A stretch of 64,000 bases of DNA, taken from assembly GCF_000340435.2 (NCBI RefSeq), contig NZ_CP011883.2, positions 2,526,687 through 2,590,686 of the forward strand, read 5' to 3'. The notes beneath the pieces were generated by a model. The model was given only the letters and a program-made list of their open reading frames with translations, did not search any database and was not told where the DNA came from. Position 1 is the first letter of the stretch; each line of letters starts with the position of its first letter. Below, piece by piece: positions 52,147-62,782 of the stretch. Source of the DNA: Mycobacterium haemophilum DSM 44634 (GTDB taxonomy: Bacteria > Actinomycetota > Actinomycetes > Mycobacteriales > Mycobacteriaceae). The position numbers and the translations under genes were made by a program.

Positions 52147-53330
52147 TTAGTAGCGGCGGGCGTCGTAGATCGGGCCGGACGAGTTCATCGGCACCACCCG
52201 CACCGGCACACCGTAGGTGGAGGAATGGACCATCATGCCGTCACCGATGTAGATGCCGGCATGCGACGCGTCCGAATAGAAGGTCAGCACATCACCGGGC
52301 TGCAGGTCCGACAGCGACACCGGCTGACCGCCGCGGGCCAGGGCTTGGCTGGAGTGCGGCAGCGCAATACCGGCCTGCTGGTACGCCCACATCACCAATC
52401 CGGAGCAGTCGAATCCACCGGGTGCCGCGCCACCCCAGACATAGGGACTTCCGATCTGGGTCAGCGCCGCCTGCACAACAGCCGCGCGGTCGCCGCCGCC
52501 TGCGGGAGGGGCTGGGGCGACCCCGGGCAATCCGCCGAGGGTTGCGGCATCAGCTGGCGGTGGCCCGCCGGCTGGTGGAGCACCGGGCGGGCCGCATCCG
52601 GCGCGGGTGCACCGGGCGGCGCCGCGTCCGGCGGCGGCGCACCGGGCAGCGCCGCCCCCGCCGGGACCGGCCCGGGCTCGGCGAGCGTAGTGCGTTGCCC
52701 AGGCGACAACGAGAGGTACTGCGATTTGACGACCGCGATCTGCACCTGTAACTGACTTTGCTTGGACTGCAGGCCCGCCCGTACCGCGGCCGCCTGGTCG
52801 GCGGCGTGCTTGGCGTCAGCGGCGGACTTGGCGGATGCCTGCTCAGCCTTGACGGCCTGTTCCCCGGCAGCCCGGTAACTGGCCATCTGTGTGGCCATTT
52901 GAGCTGCTAGCACTCGCTGCAGGGCCAACTTGTCGATCAGTTGCTGCGGTGAGTCCGCTGTCAATATCGCGGTCATGCCGTTGATGTGACCACCCATATA
53001 GGTAGCGGCGGCAAGTTTGTTGACCGCAGCCTGGAACGTGGCCAGGCGCGCCTTGGCGTCCGCCAGAGCAGCCTGGTCGTCCGTGTGCTTCTTGTCTGCC
53101 GCCTGCTGAGCTGCCAGCTTGTTGCTCAGGTCAAGTTGCGCGCTGTGCATCGCTTCGGTGGTCTGCTCAGCTTGGCGGGATAGCTCGTTGAGTTTTGCCA
53201 GCGCGTCCTCGGCAGGGTCGGCCGCCGCGGTGGCGGCAAGGACGCTAGATAACACGGTGACCCCTGCTAGCGTTCCGACGACAGATCGCGAAATCAGGCG
53301 CACGACCGGATGCTTGCGGCCAAGTCTCAA
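52147..53330 (-). pseudogene. NlpC/P60 peptidoglycan endopeptidase (RipC/Rv2190c-like), frameshifted
   Basis: The N-terminal 230 residues (signal sequence VSSVLAATAAADPAEDALAK, then a long coiled coil with ARLATFQAAVNKLAAATYMG) are in one frame. The complete NlpC/P60 domain (YVWGGAAPGGFDCSGLVMWA with the catalytic Cys, ASHAGIYIGDGMMVH with the His, ending IYDARRY) is in another. The frames meet in the Pro/Ala/Gly linker at about 52584-52595; one extra C in GCGGCCCGCCC would restore continuity. Domain order and ends match M. tuberculosis RipC. So either the gene is broken or the assembly lost a base. The TTG start has AAGGA 9 bases upstream. Confidence 0.8.
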
Positions 53331-53514
53331 AGTTTTTTTCCTTAAACTGCCAAAGGCGCTTGGCCGTTGAGCGGGCTTTAGGTCTCAAATAGGTTACGAA
53401 ACGATATCGACGTTGTCCAAATGGGATCGCTAAGAAAATAGAAAGATTTCAGTCACCCGCTTGAGAGCGTCACACCGGAACCGGCGACCCAGGGGTTTTG
53501 GCAGGCCTGGGCAC

Positions 53515-53769
53515 TCAAGCGACCCCGAACCCGCGATTGCCGCGGATCGGCACCAGACGCAACCGGGGCGCCAATCCGACGTCGGCGAGCACTTCCAAAG
53601 CGGCACGCTCATCCTGCAACAAGGTCTCCGGTACCCCCAGTAACACGCTGATGACACAGTCGCGGCATCCCGGGCCACGCACCGCGCAGTCGTCACAGTC
53701 GATAACCACCGACCCCCCCGGCTCGGGCGCCGCAACGCCTTGGCCATCGGATCCGCTGCTTTGTGCCAT
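53515..53769 (-). CDS. Small cysteine-rich conserved protein
   Basis: 84 residues from an ATG with GAGAGGA upstream. Four cysteines are grouped in VVIDCDDCAVRGPGCRDCVI, suggestive of a zinc or Fe-S site; the C-terminal half (ALEVLADVGLAPRLRLVPIR) is ordinary. I have seen similar short actinobacterial proteins next to NlpC/P60 genes, but no function is known to me. The 184 bases to the ripC-like gene have no recognisable site. Confidence 0.75.
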   Translation of the reverse strand: MAQSSGSDGQGVAAPEPGGSVVIDCDDCAVRGPGCRDCVISVLLGVPETLLQDERAALEVLADVGLAPRLRLVPIRGNRGFGVA

Positions 53770-53890
53770 CAGGGTGAGTCCTCTCGGGTCGGGGTCGGGT
53801 CGGGTCGGTCAGGCTGACTAAGTCGAGCTGTCCGCACGCTAACCGCCGGCACCGACATCTCTTCGCTGCCGGGCATCACGAGAGTGGGAT

Positions 53891-54991
53891 TTAGGCCTGC
53901 TGGCTAAACCGCACCCAACGCGCGAGGAGCTGTTCGGCGGCGCCCGAGTCGATGGCTGCGCCGGCGCGCGCCAACCCGTCGTCCCAGGCGGGCAACCATT
54001 CAGCGCGGCTGGATAGCCCCGCATGGGCGACGATCGCACCGGCAGCGTTGAGCACAACGGCGTCCCGGATCGGGCCCTTGGCCCCAGCCAGTACCGCACG
54101 CACCTTCGCCGCGTTGGCTTGCGCGTCACCGCCCAACAGCTCGTCGAGGTCGGCACGCGCAAACCCGAATCCGGCGGGATCAAAAGTCAGCTTGTCCACC
54201 GTGCCCGCCTGCACACGCCAGATCGTGCTGGTAGTGGTGGTGGTCAATTCGTCGAGCCCGTCGTCGCCGTGCACCACCAGCACGCTGGAACGGCGCGCGG
54301 CGAACACCCCCGCCATCACCTCAGCGAGATTGCCGAACGCGCAGCCAATCAATCCCGCCCGCGGCCAGGCCGGATTGGTCAGCGGCCCGAGGATGTTGAA
54401 CACCGTCGGCACCCCGATCTCACGGCGCACCACAGATGCATGCCGATACGACGGATGGAATAGCGGCGCGAAGCAGAACCCGATCCCGACTTCGGCGAGG
54501 CTACGCGCGACCTGTTCGGGTCCAAGGTCGATACGCACCCCCAGCGCTTCCAGGGTGTCGGCGCCGCCGGACAGCGAGGACGAGGCCCGGTTGCCGTGTT
54601 TGACCACCGGTATGCCTGCGGCCGCAACCACGATCGCGGCCATCGTGGACAGGTTGACCGTGTTCGCGCCATCCCCCCCAGTCCCGACGATATCGACGGT
54701 GTCCCCGATATCTCGGCGGATCGCGTCGGTGGGCATCTGACGCGCATGGCTAAGCATGACGTCCGCCAGCTCGCTGACTTCAGCCGCGGTGGGAACCTTC
54801 ATCTTCATCGCCACCGCGAACGCGGCGATCTGAGCCGGCCGCGCGTTCCCCGTCATAACCTGGTCCATCGCCCAGGCAGCCTGGCCCCGCGCGAGGTTCT
54901 GCCCTGCCGTCAACCGCCCCAGGACCTGTGGCCACGACATCACCGATCCGGCGGCGCCGCGAGCAGCAGGCGGTTGCGATGACAAAGCCAC
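53891..54991 (-). CDS. trpD: Anthranilate phosphoribosyltransferase TrpD
   Basis: 366 residues from a GTG at 54991 (VALSSQPP), chosen because it parallels the M. tuberculosis start MALS. PRPP site VDIVGTGGDGANTVNLSTMA; KHGNRASSSLSGGADTLEAL; Mg site region HGDDGLDELTTT; NILGPLTNPA. It converts anthranilate and PRPP to phosphoribosylanthranilate in tryptophan synthesis. It stands alone, divergent from ctaE; both promoters must fit within 85 bases. Confidence 0.96.
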   Translation of the reverse strand: MALSSQPPAARGAAGSVMSWPQVLGRLTAGQNLARGQAAWAMDQVMTGNARPAQIAAFAVAMKMKVPTAAEVSELADVMLSHARQMPTDAIRRDIGDTVDIVGTGGDGANTVNLSTMAAIVVAAAGIPVVKHGNRASSSLSGGADTLEALGVRIDLGPEQVARSLAEVGIGFCFAPLFHPSYRHASVVRREIGVPTVFNILGPLTNPAWPRAGLIGCAFGNLAEVMAGVFAARRSSVLVVHGDDGLDELTTTTTSTIWRVQAGTVDKLTFDPAGFGFARADLDELLGGDAQANAAKVRAVLAGAKGPIRDAVVLNAAGAIVAHAGLSSRAEWLPAWDDGLARAGAAIDSGAAEQLLARWVRFSQQA

Positions 54992-55076
54992 CGGCCGATG
55001 GTCCCACGAGGACCAACCGCCCGAAATCTCTGACCCGGGTAGAGTTCGACAACTACAAAGCGTCATACTTGCGGAT

Positions 55077-55688
55077 GTGACGAGCGCTGTGGGCACCTCG
55101 GGTACTGCAATTACGTCGCGGGTGCATTCGCTGAATCGGCCCAACATGGTCAGTGTCGGCACCATAGTCTGGCTTTCCAGTGAGCTGATGTTCTTTGCTG
55201 GGCTGTTCGCGATGTACTTCACTGCGCGTGCTCAGGCCGGCGGGAAGTGGCCGCCGCCGCCGACCGAACTGAATCTCTACCAAGCCGTCCCGGTGACGCT
55301 GGTGCTCATCGCGTCGTCGTTCACCTGCCAGATGGGAGTGTTCGCGGCTGAGCGCGGTGACGTCTTCGGACTGCGCCGCTGGTATGTGATCACCTTCTTG
55401 ATGGGCCTGTTTTTCGTCCTCGGCCAGGGCTACGAGTACTACCACTTGATGACTCATGGCACCACCATCCCCAGTAGCGCGTACGGCAGTGTGTTCTATC
55501 TGGCCACCGGCTTCCACGGGCTGCACGTCACTGGCGGCCTGATCGCCTTCATTTTCCTGCTGGCCCGCACCGCGATGAGCAAGTTCACACCGGCGCAGGC
55601 GACCGCCAGCATCGTCGTCTCCTATTACTGGCATTTCGTCGACATCGTGTGGATCGCGCTGTTCACCGTGATCTATTTCATCCGATGA
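55077..55688 (+). CDS. ctaE: Cytochrome aa3 oxidase subunit III, CtaE
   Basis: 203 residues from a GTG. Five hydrophobic helices: VSVGTIVWLSSELMFFAGLF, VPVTLVLIASSFTCQMGVFA, WYVITFLMGLFFVLGQGYEY, then GFHGLHVTGGLIAFIFLLAR and YYWHFVDIVWIALFTVIYF. The conserved Glu-containing SSELMF helix and HFVDIVW are diagnostic. It belongs to the bcc-aa3 supercomplex, and its operon continues directly into qcrCAB. Confidence 0.97.
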   Translation: MTSAVGTSGTAITSRVHSLNRPNMVSVGTIVWLSSELMFFAGLFAMYFTARAQAGGKWPPPPTELNLYQAVPVTLVLIASSFTCQMGVFAAERGDVFGLRRWYVITFLMGLFFVLGQGYEYYHLMTHGTTIPSSAYGSVFYLATGFHGLHVTGGLIAFIFLLARTAMSKFTPAQATASIVVSYYWHFVDIVWIALFTVIYFIR

Positions 55689-55717
55689 GCCGGCGCTGGA
55701 TGAACAGGAGTGCTCGG

Positions 55718-56545
55718 TTGAAGAAACTGGGGTCTAACCGGTCTGATCGCGCGCGTCGGCGCCTGCGGCGCCGATTGTCGGGAGGCCTGCTGCTGTTGAT
55801 CGCGCTGACCGTTTCTGGGGGACTGGCGGCGGTCCTGACTCCCACCCCGCAGGTCGCGGTGGCCGACGAGTCGTCCTCGGCGCTGCTGCGTACCGGCAAG
55901 CAGCTGTTCGACACCTCCTGCGTGTCGTGCCACGGCGCCAACCTTCAAGGCGTGCCCGACCACGGACCGAGCCTGATTGGCGTCGGCGAAGCGGCCGTCT
56001 ACTTCCAGGTATCGACCGGTCGGATGCCCGCCATGCGCGGTGAGGCGCAGGCGGCGCGTAAAGATCCCATCTTCGACGAGTCACAAGTCGACGCGATCGG
56101 CGCCTACGTGCAGGCCAACGGCGGTGGGCCGACCGTGGTGCGTAACCCCGACGGCAGCATTGCGATGCAGTCGCTGCGCGGTACCGACCTGGGCCGCGGC
56201 GGCGACTTGTTCCGACTCAACTGCGCGTCGTGCCACAACTTCACCGGAAAGGGTGGCGCGCTGTCGTCCGGTAAGTACGCGCCCGACCTTGGGCCCGCCA
56301 ACGAACAGCAAATCCTCACCGCGATGCTGACCGGCCCGCAGAACATGCCCAAGTTCGCCGACCGCCAGCTTTCCTTCGAAGCGAAGAAGGACATCATCGG
56401 CTACGTGCGGACCGTCGTCGAAGAGCGTCAGCCGGGCGGCTACGGCCTCGGTGGCTTCGGCCCGGCACCGGAGGGCATGGCGATCTGGATCATCGGGATG
56501 GTCGCCGCCATCGGGCTGGCACTGTGGATTGGGGCACGAGCATGA
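55718..56545 (+). CDS. qcrC: Diheme cytochrome c subunit QcrC
   Basis: 275 residues from a TTG at 55718, supported by AGGAG 7 bases upstream and by alignment with the M. tuberculosis start I remember; ATGs at 55685 and 55700 are in frame but lack such a site. Signal anchor LSGGLLLLIALTVSGGLAAV, heme-binding CVSCH at 68-72 and CASCH at 169-173, and a C-terminal membrane helix. It passes electrons from the bc core to CtaC; the two hemes replace a soluble cytochrome c. Confidence 0.95.
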   Translation: MKKLGSNRSDRARRRLRRRLSGGLLLLIALTVSGGLAAVLTPTPQVAVADESSSALLRTGKQLFDTSCVSCHGANLQGVPDHGPSLIGVGEAAVYFQVSTGRMPAMRGEAQAARKDPIFDESQVDAIGAYVQANGGGPTVVRNPDGSIAMQSLRGTDLGRGGDLFRLNCASCHNFTGKGGALSSGKYAPDLGPANEQQILTAMLTGPQNMPKFADRQLSFEAKKDIIGYVRTVVEERQPGGYGLGGFGPAPEGMAIWIIGMVAAIGLALWIGARA

Positions 56546-57726
56546 CCGCTAACGCGAAAGACGGCGCCGGCGTTTCCCGGGAACCCGACGAGGCAGCGTT
56601 GGGGGCAATGTCGCGCGAGGAACTGGTAGCCCTGGGCGGTCGGCTGGATGGTGTCGACACCGTCTACAAGGAGCCTCGTTGGACAGTCGAGGGTACCAAA
56701 GCGGAAAAACGCACCGAGCGAGGGATAGCCCTGTGGCTTTTGCTGGGTGGCGCGTTTGGCCTGGCGCTGCTACTGGTCTTCGTGTTCTGGCCGTGGGAGT
56801 ACAAACCCAAGGAGGCCGAGGGCAGCTTCCTCTACACCATTGCCACCCCGTTGTATGGTCTGACCTTCGGTCTGTCCATCCTGGCGATCGCTATCGGCGC
56901 GGTGCAGTTTCAGAAGAGGTTCATCCCGGAAGAGATTTCGATCCAGGAACGCCATGACGGCGCGTCGCGCGAGATCGACCGCAAGACAGTCGTGGCGAAC
57001 CTCACCGACGCTTTTGAGGGCTCGACGATCGGGCGGCGCAAGCTAGTCGGGCTGTCGTTGGGCGTGGGCTTGGGTGCTTTTGGCCTCGGCACCCTGGTGG
57101 CGTTTGCTGGTGGCCTCATCAAGAACCCATGGAAGCCGGTCGTGCCCACCGCGAATGGGATGAAGGCCGTGCTCTGGACATCTGGCTGGACCCCGCGCTA
57201 CCACGGCGAGACGATCTATCTGGCCAGAGCTACCGGCTCGCACTCGGGAGCACCGTTTACCCGAATGCGTCCGGAAGACGTCGACGCCGGCGGGATGGAG
57301 ACCGTCTTCCCGTGGCGCGAGTCCGACGGCGACGGCACCACCGCGGAATCACACGAGAAGCTGACCGCGATCAAGATGGGTATTCGCAACCCGGTAATGC
57401 TCATCCGCATCCGGCCCAGTGATATGCCTCGCGTGGTCAAACGCCGAGGTCAGGAGAGCTTCAACTTCGGCGAGTTTTTCGCCTTCACCAAGGTCTGCTC
57501 GCATTTGGGTTGCCCGTCCTCGCTATACGAACAGCAGTCCTACCGAATCCTGTGCCCTTGTCACCAGTCGCAGTTCGACGCGCTGCACTACGCCAAGCCG
57601 ATATTCGGTCCGGCGGCACGCGCGTTGGCGCAACTGCCTATCACGATCGACACCGACGGGTATCTGGTTGCCAACGGTGACTTTGCCGAGCCCGTCGGAC
57701 CAGCATTCTGGGAGCGCACCACATGA
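56542..57726 (+). CDS. qcrA: Rieske iron-sulfur subunit QcrA
   Basis: 394 residues from the ATG at 56542, which overlaps the qcrC stop (ATGA). Actinobacterial type with three membrane helices (about residues 70-90, 108-130 and 175-198) before the Rieske domain. The cluster ligands are in VCSHLGCPSS and ILCPCHQSQFD. It accepts electrons from menaquinol in the bcc complex. The stop overlaps the qcrB ATG. Confidence 0.97.
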   Translation: MTANAKDGAGVSREPDEAALGAMSREELVALGGRLDGVDTVYKEPRWTVEGTKAEKRTERGIALWLLLGGAFGLALLLVFVFWPWEYKPKEAEGSFLYTIATPLYGLTFGLSILAIAIGAVQFQKRFIPEEISIQERHDGASREIDRKTVVANLTDAFEGSTIGRRKLVGLSLGVGLGAFGLGTLVAFAGGLIKNPWKPVVPTANGMKAVLWTSGWTPRYHGETIYLARATGSHSGAPFTRMRPEDVDAGGMETVFPWRESDGDGTTAESHEKLTAIKMGIRNPVMLIRIRPSDMPRVVKRRGQESFNFGEFFAFTKVCSHLGCPSSLYEQQSYRILCPCHQSQFDALHYAKPIFGPAARALAQLPITIDTDGYLVANGDFAEPVGPAFWERTT

Positions 57727-59378
57727 GTACCAAGATCGGTGATGTCCTAGCCCGCCAAGCCGAAGACATCGACACGCGGTATCACCCGTCGGCAGCGCTG
57801 CGCCGGCAGCTCAACAAGGTCTTCCCGACGCACTGGTCGTTCTTGCTCGGCGAGATCGCGTTGTACAGCTTCGTCGTGCTGCTGCTCACCGGTGTATGGC
57901 TGACGTTGTTCTTCGATCCGTCCATGACCGACGTCACCTACAACGGTGTCTACCAACCGTTGCGCGGGGTCGAGATGTCGCGCGCGTACCAGTCGGCGCT
58001 GGACATCTCCTTCGAAGTCCGGGGCGGCCTGTTCGTCCGGCAGATCCACCACTGGGCCGCGTTGATGTTCTCCGCGGCGATCATGGTGCACCTGGCGCGC
58101 ATTTTCTTCACCGGCGCGTTCCGGCGACCCCGCGAGACCAACTGGGTGATCGGTTCGCTGCTGCTGATCCTGTCCATGTTTGAGGGCTACTTCGGCTACT
58201 CGCTGCCCGACGACCTGCTTTCGGGTATCGGCCTGCGGGCCGCGTTGTCGTCGATCACGCTGGGCATGCCGGTGATGGGGACCTGGCTGCACTGGGCGCT
58301 GTTCGGGGGCGATTTCCCCGGCAATATCTTGATCCCCCGGCTCTACGCACTGCACATCCTGTTGCTGCCGGGGATCATCCTCGCGCTGATCGGCCTGCAT
58401 CTGGCGCTGGTGTGGTTCCAGAAGCACACCCAGTTCCCCGGGCCCGGCCGCACCGAGCACAACGTCGTCGGTGTGCGAGTAATGCCGGTGTTCGCGTTCA
58501 AGTCGGGCGCGTTTTTCGCCGCCATTGTTGGCGTGCTGGGTCTGATGGGCGGCCTGCTGCAGATCAACCCGATCTGGAACCTCGGTCCTTACAAGCCATC
58601 TCAGGTGTCGGCCGGCTCACAGCCAGACTTCTACATGATGTGGACCGAGGGCTTGGCCCGTATCTGGCCGGCTTGGGAGTTCTATTTCTGGCACCACACC
58701 ATTCCCGCTCCGGTTTGGGTAGCGGTGATCATGGGCCTGGTTTTCGTCCTGCTGATCGCCTACCCGTTCCTAGAGAAGCGGTTCACCGGCGACTACGCCC
58801 ACCACAACTTGCTGCAACGGCCGCGCGATGTCCCGGTGCGCACCTCGATCGGGGCCATGGCGATCGCTTTCTACATGGTGCTCACGCTCGCGGCGATGAA
58901 CGACATCATCGCGTTGAAGTTCCACATCTCGCTCAACGCGACGACGTGGATCGGGCGCATTGGCATGGTGATACTTCCGCCGCTCATCTACTTCATCACC
59001 TATCGGTGGTGCATCGGGCTGCAGCGCAGCGACCGGGCGGTGCTCGAACATGGCATCGAGACCGGCATCATCAAGCGGCTACCGCACGGCGCCTACATCG
59101 AGCTGCACCAACCGCTCGGCCCGGTCGACGACCACGGCCACCCGATACCGCTCGAGTACCAGGGTGCTGCTGTTCCCAAGCGGATGAACAAGCTGGGCTC
59201 GGCGGGATCCCCCGGTAGCGGCAGCTTCTTGTTCGCGGACTCGGAGTCCGAAGATGCGGCACTGCGCGAGGCGACGCACGCCGCCGAGCAACGTGCACTG
59301 ACCGCGTTGCGCGAACACCAGGACAGCCTGGGAAGCACTGTCGGTTCCCCGAACGGCGAGCGCGGCGAGCAAGGCTAA
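57723..59378 (+). CDS. qcrB: Cytochrome b subunit QcrB
   Basis: 551 residues, eight membrane helices plus the long C-terminal cytoplasmic tail of actinobacteria. Heme ligands: His in VRQIHHWAALMFSAAIMVHL and in MGTWLHWALFGG / LHILLLPGIILALIGLHLAL. The menaquinol-site stretch is NPIWNLGPY. QcrB is the target of Q203-type inhibitors in M. tuberculosis. It is convergent with the next gene (7-base gap). Confidence 0.97.
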   Translation: MSTKIGDVLARQAEDIDTRYHPSAALRRQLNKVFPTHWSFLLGEIALYSFVVLLLTGVWLTLFFDPSMTDVTYNGVYQPLRGVEMSRAYQSALDISFEVRGGLFVRQIHHWAALMFSAAIMVHLARIFFTGAFRRPRETNWVIGSLLLILSMFEGYFGYSLPDDLLSGIGLRAALSSITLGMPVMGTWLHWALFGGDFPGNILIPRLYALHILLLPGIILALIGLHLALVWFQKHTQFPGPGRTEHNVVGVRVMPVFAFKSGAFFAAIVGVLGLMGGLLQINPIWNLGPYKPSQVSAGSQPDFYMMWTEGLARIWPAWEFYFWHHTIPAPVWVAVIMGLVFVLLIAYPFLEKRFTGDYAHHNLLQRPRDVPVRTSIGAMAIAFYMVLTLAAMNDIIALKFHISLNATTWIGRIGMVILPPLIYFITYRWCIGLQRSDRAVLEHGIETGIIKRLPHGAYIELHQPLGPVDDHGHPIPLEYQGAAVPKRMNKLGSAGSPGSGSFLFADSESEDAALREATHAAEQRALTALREHQDSLGSTVGSPNGERGEQG

Positions 59379-59385
59379 TCCGCGG

Positions 59386-60029
59386 CTAATCCTCGTTAAA
59401 CACGCGGCGCAACTGCCGAACATAGAGCCACTCGATCACCGGCATCACCGCCGTGATGATCCCGGCTAGCAGGTAGCCAACCCACGACGCACCGTCGCGA
59501 CCGACGGCCATCAGATAGGTCGCCGCCGCGGCCGCGATCAGCGCGGCCCCCATCGTGCCAGTCAATCCGACCGTGCCGCGCAACCAGATCCGGTCCACCG
59601 CCGCGTCAAACCACTCCCCGGGTTGCGCGACTGCCTGAACCCTCTCCGTCCGTGTTCGCATGAGCTCGATGCGCGCTGTGGAACGCCCGGCGCTGACCGG
59701 CTGCCTGACTCCCCCGCGTGCCTGCACACCGGCCGGTCGAGCCGGCGGCTCAACCCGGGCCATGCGACGAGCTCGCAACAGTACCGGGACCGCCCCTGCG
59801 ATGATCAGCGCGGAGACGACGATGACGCCGTACAGCACCCAGGTGGTGTGCGGGTTGCTCGCCATCTTGTGAAAGCCGCGGCCAAGATCCGCCAATGCGA
59901 CGGCCGCAGCCACGCTCACCCCGATCAGCACCAGCCAGACTGCCGCGCATACCCCGACCAGAATGCGGTCGATGACCTCCGGCGGAATGGTGTCCGACCC
60001 ACGCCGGTACGCCGAATACCTGCTCACCA

Positions 60030-60030
<1 letters not shown>
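59386..60030 (-). CDS. DUF2561-like membrane protein (Rv2197c-like)
   Basis: 214 residues, four hydrophobic helices (about 24-48, 63-85, 150-170 and 178-198), with a basic cytoplasmic loop in between (ARRMARVEPPARPAGVQARG). IPPEVIDRILVGVCAAVWLV is near the start. The function is unknown; it is conserved beside the qcr/cta genes. The ATG overlaps the mmpS3 stop (ATGA), implying a two-gene operon. Confidence 0.88.
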
Positions 60031-60935
<905 letters not shown>

Positions 60936-61118
60936 GTTTGCCTGCCCTGTCCAACTGCATCACCAGCGCGCGGGTCTGCGTGGCGACATCGTCGCGCGCG
61001 CGCTCGGGAGATTCTCATTCTGCCTCGGCCACCCTACCTAACTGAGCAGGGCAAACAAGTCTTGGCGAACTACCCACGAATCAACTGATGCCCTGATTGT
61101 GACCTTCTCCGGTGCCGA

Positions 61119-61538
61119 TTAGTGCTTCTCCGGACCGACGTAGTACTCAAAGACCAGTCCGGCTGCCGAGGCGAGAATGAACACGACCCCAGCAACGATC
61201 AGCCACGGCAGCCACAGCGCGATACCAACCGCCGCCACCGAGCCCGACAAGGCGACCAGAATCGGCCACCAGCTGTGCGGGCTGAAGAATCCCAATTCCC
61301 CTGCACCGTCACTGATCTCAGCACCTTCATAGTCTTCGGGTCGGGTATCCAGCCGACGAGCCACGAAACGAAAGAAGGTGGCAACGATCAACGCTAAGCC
61401 ACCAGTCAGCGCTAGCGCGGTGGTGCCGGCCCACTCCACACCACCGGTGGCGAACATCGAAGTCAGCACTCCGTACAGCACCGCCGTGATGACGAAGAAC
61501 GCGGCGACAAACTCGAATAGCCTCGCTTCGATATGCAT
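61119..61538 (-). CDS. ctaF: Cytochrome aa3 oxidase subunit IV, CtaF
   Basis: 139 residues, four hydrophobic segments starting with LFEFVAAFFVITAVLYGVLT. The matrix-side loop (RPEDYEGAEISDGAGELGFF, then SPHSWWPILVALSG) is diagnostic of the actinobacterial subunit IV. It follows ctaC with a 25-base gap. The 183 bases between it and mmpS3 hold no gene. Confidence 0.94.
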   Translation of the reverse strand: MHIEARLFEFVAAFFVITAVLYGVLTSMFATGGVEWAGTTALALTGGLALIVATFFRFVARRLDTRPEDYEGAEISDGAGELGFFSPHSWWPILVALSGSVAAVGIALWLPWLIVAGVVFILASAAGLVFEYYVGPEKH

Positions 61539-61563
61539 TGCGTGTCCTAACCTAGGAGACTGC

Positions 61564-62625
61564 CTACTGGCTGCTGGTCAACTGTCCGCGGCGGGTGTCG
61601 AACGGGTGGGTAGTCACCGCCAGCGGAGGCTGGGTGATCGCCTGCAATGCCTCGGCGTTGGTCTTCCCGTCGATCCGTTGCTGCAAATAGGCCTTGAAGT
61701 CGTTCGGCGCGACCACTCGAACCTCGAAGTTCATCATCGAGTGATAGGTGCCGCACATCTCGGCGCAGTGACCGACGAATGCCCCGGTCTTGGTTATCTC
61801 TTCGACCTGGAAGACGTTGACGGAGTTGTTCGCCACCGGGTTGGGCATGACGTCGCGCTTGAACAAAAACTCCGGCACCCAAAACGCGTGGATCACGTCG
61901 GCTGAGTTCAATTGGAACTCGATGCGCTTGCCGGCGGGCAGCACCAACACCGGAATTTCAGTGGTGGTGCCCAAAGTTTCGATCTTGTCGAAGTTCAGGT
62001 AGGTGCGGTCCTCTTTGTTGAGCCCACGCACCGGCCCGACGAGCTCCTCACCGTGGGAGTCCTTGCCTTCCGGCTTGGAGACCATGGCCTTTTTGCGGGT
62101 CGGATCGGCCCCGTCGTAGGTCAAGGTGCCGTCTTTGAAATTGACTCGCTGGTAACCGAACTTCCAGTTCCATTGGAAGGCCGTGACGTCGATGACGACT
62201 TCGGGATCCTTGGCCAGGTGCAGCATCTTCTCCTGCACTACCACGGTGAAATAGAACAGCACCGAGATGATGAGGAACGGCGTCACGGTCAGCACCAGCT
62301 CCAGCGGCATGTTGTAGCCGAATTGGCGCGGCAACTCGGTGTCGGTTGTTTTCTTCCGATGGAAGATGGCCGACCAGAAAATGAGGCCCCACACAATGAC
62401 ACCGACAACCAGGGACGCGATCACCGCACCGATCCACAGCTCTCGGTTGAGGTGGGCCTCCGGGGTGATTCCTTCCGGCCAGCCCATGGCCAACGCGTCC
62501 GACCAGCTGCATCCGCTCAGGGTGACTGCCAGCACGCCCAGCGTCACGGCCAGCGCCAGCAGCCGAAGACGACGGGAGACACCCCGACCGACACGTTGCG
62601 AACGGACTGGCTCGCGAGCTGTCAC
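61564..62625 (-). CDS. ctaC: Cytochrome aa3 oxidase subunit II, CtaC (CuA)
   Basis: 353 residues from a GTG, with AGGAGG 7 bases upstream. Lipoprotein signal LAVTLGVLAVTLSGC (Cys39), two membrane helices (about 70-92 and 112-135), then the cupredoxin domain with CuA ligands in VIHAFWVPEF and VGHCAEMCGTYHSMM. It receives electrons from QcrC in the supercomplex. Divergent from asnB with a 157-base gap. Confidence 0.96.
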   Translation of the reverse strand: MTAREPVRSQRVGRGVSRRLRLLALAVTLGVLAVTLSGCSWSDALAMGWPEGITPEAHLNRELWIGAVIASLVVGVIVWGLIFWSAIFHRKKTTDTELPRQFGYNMPLELVLTVTPFLIISVLFYFTVVVQEKMLHLAKDPEVVIDVTAFQWNWKFGYQRVNFKDGTLTYDGADPTRKKAMVSKPEGKDSHGEELVGPVRGLNKEDRTYLNFDKIETLGTTTEIPVLVLPAGKRIEFQLNSADVIHAFWVPEFLFKRDVMPNPVANNSVNVFQVEEITKTGAFVGHCAEMCGTYHSMMNFEVRVVAPNDFKAYLQQRIDGKTNAEALQAITQPPLAVTTHPFDTRRGQLTSSQ

Positions 62626-62782
62626 CTTGGCGCCTCCTGTATCACAAGCTGGGCCGATTCGGGGCTAACCCGCTTCAAGGCGGGATTCGTCGGCTAACTC
62701 GGATGTCGAATACTACGCAGCGTAGACCACGGCACTCGCCCGGGCGACGATGCGGGCCCCGAATACGGCATACTGGGGCGCC

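Noticed and set aside
53331..53514. Possible c-di-AMP (ydaO) riboswitch upstream of the NlpC/P60 gene
   Set aside because: Such genes often have one, but the conserved ydaO segments were not found on the minus strand.
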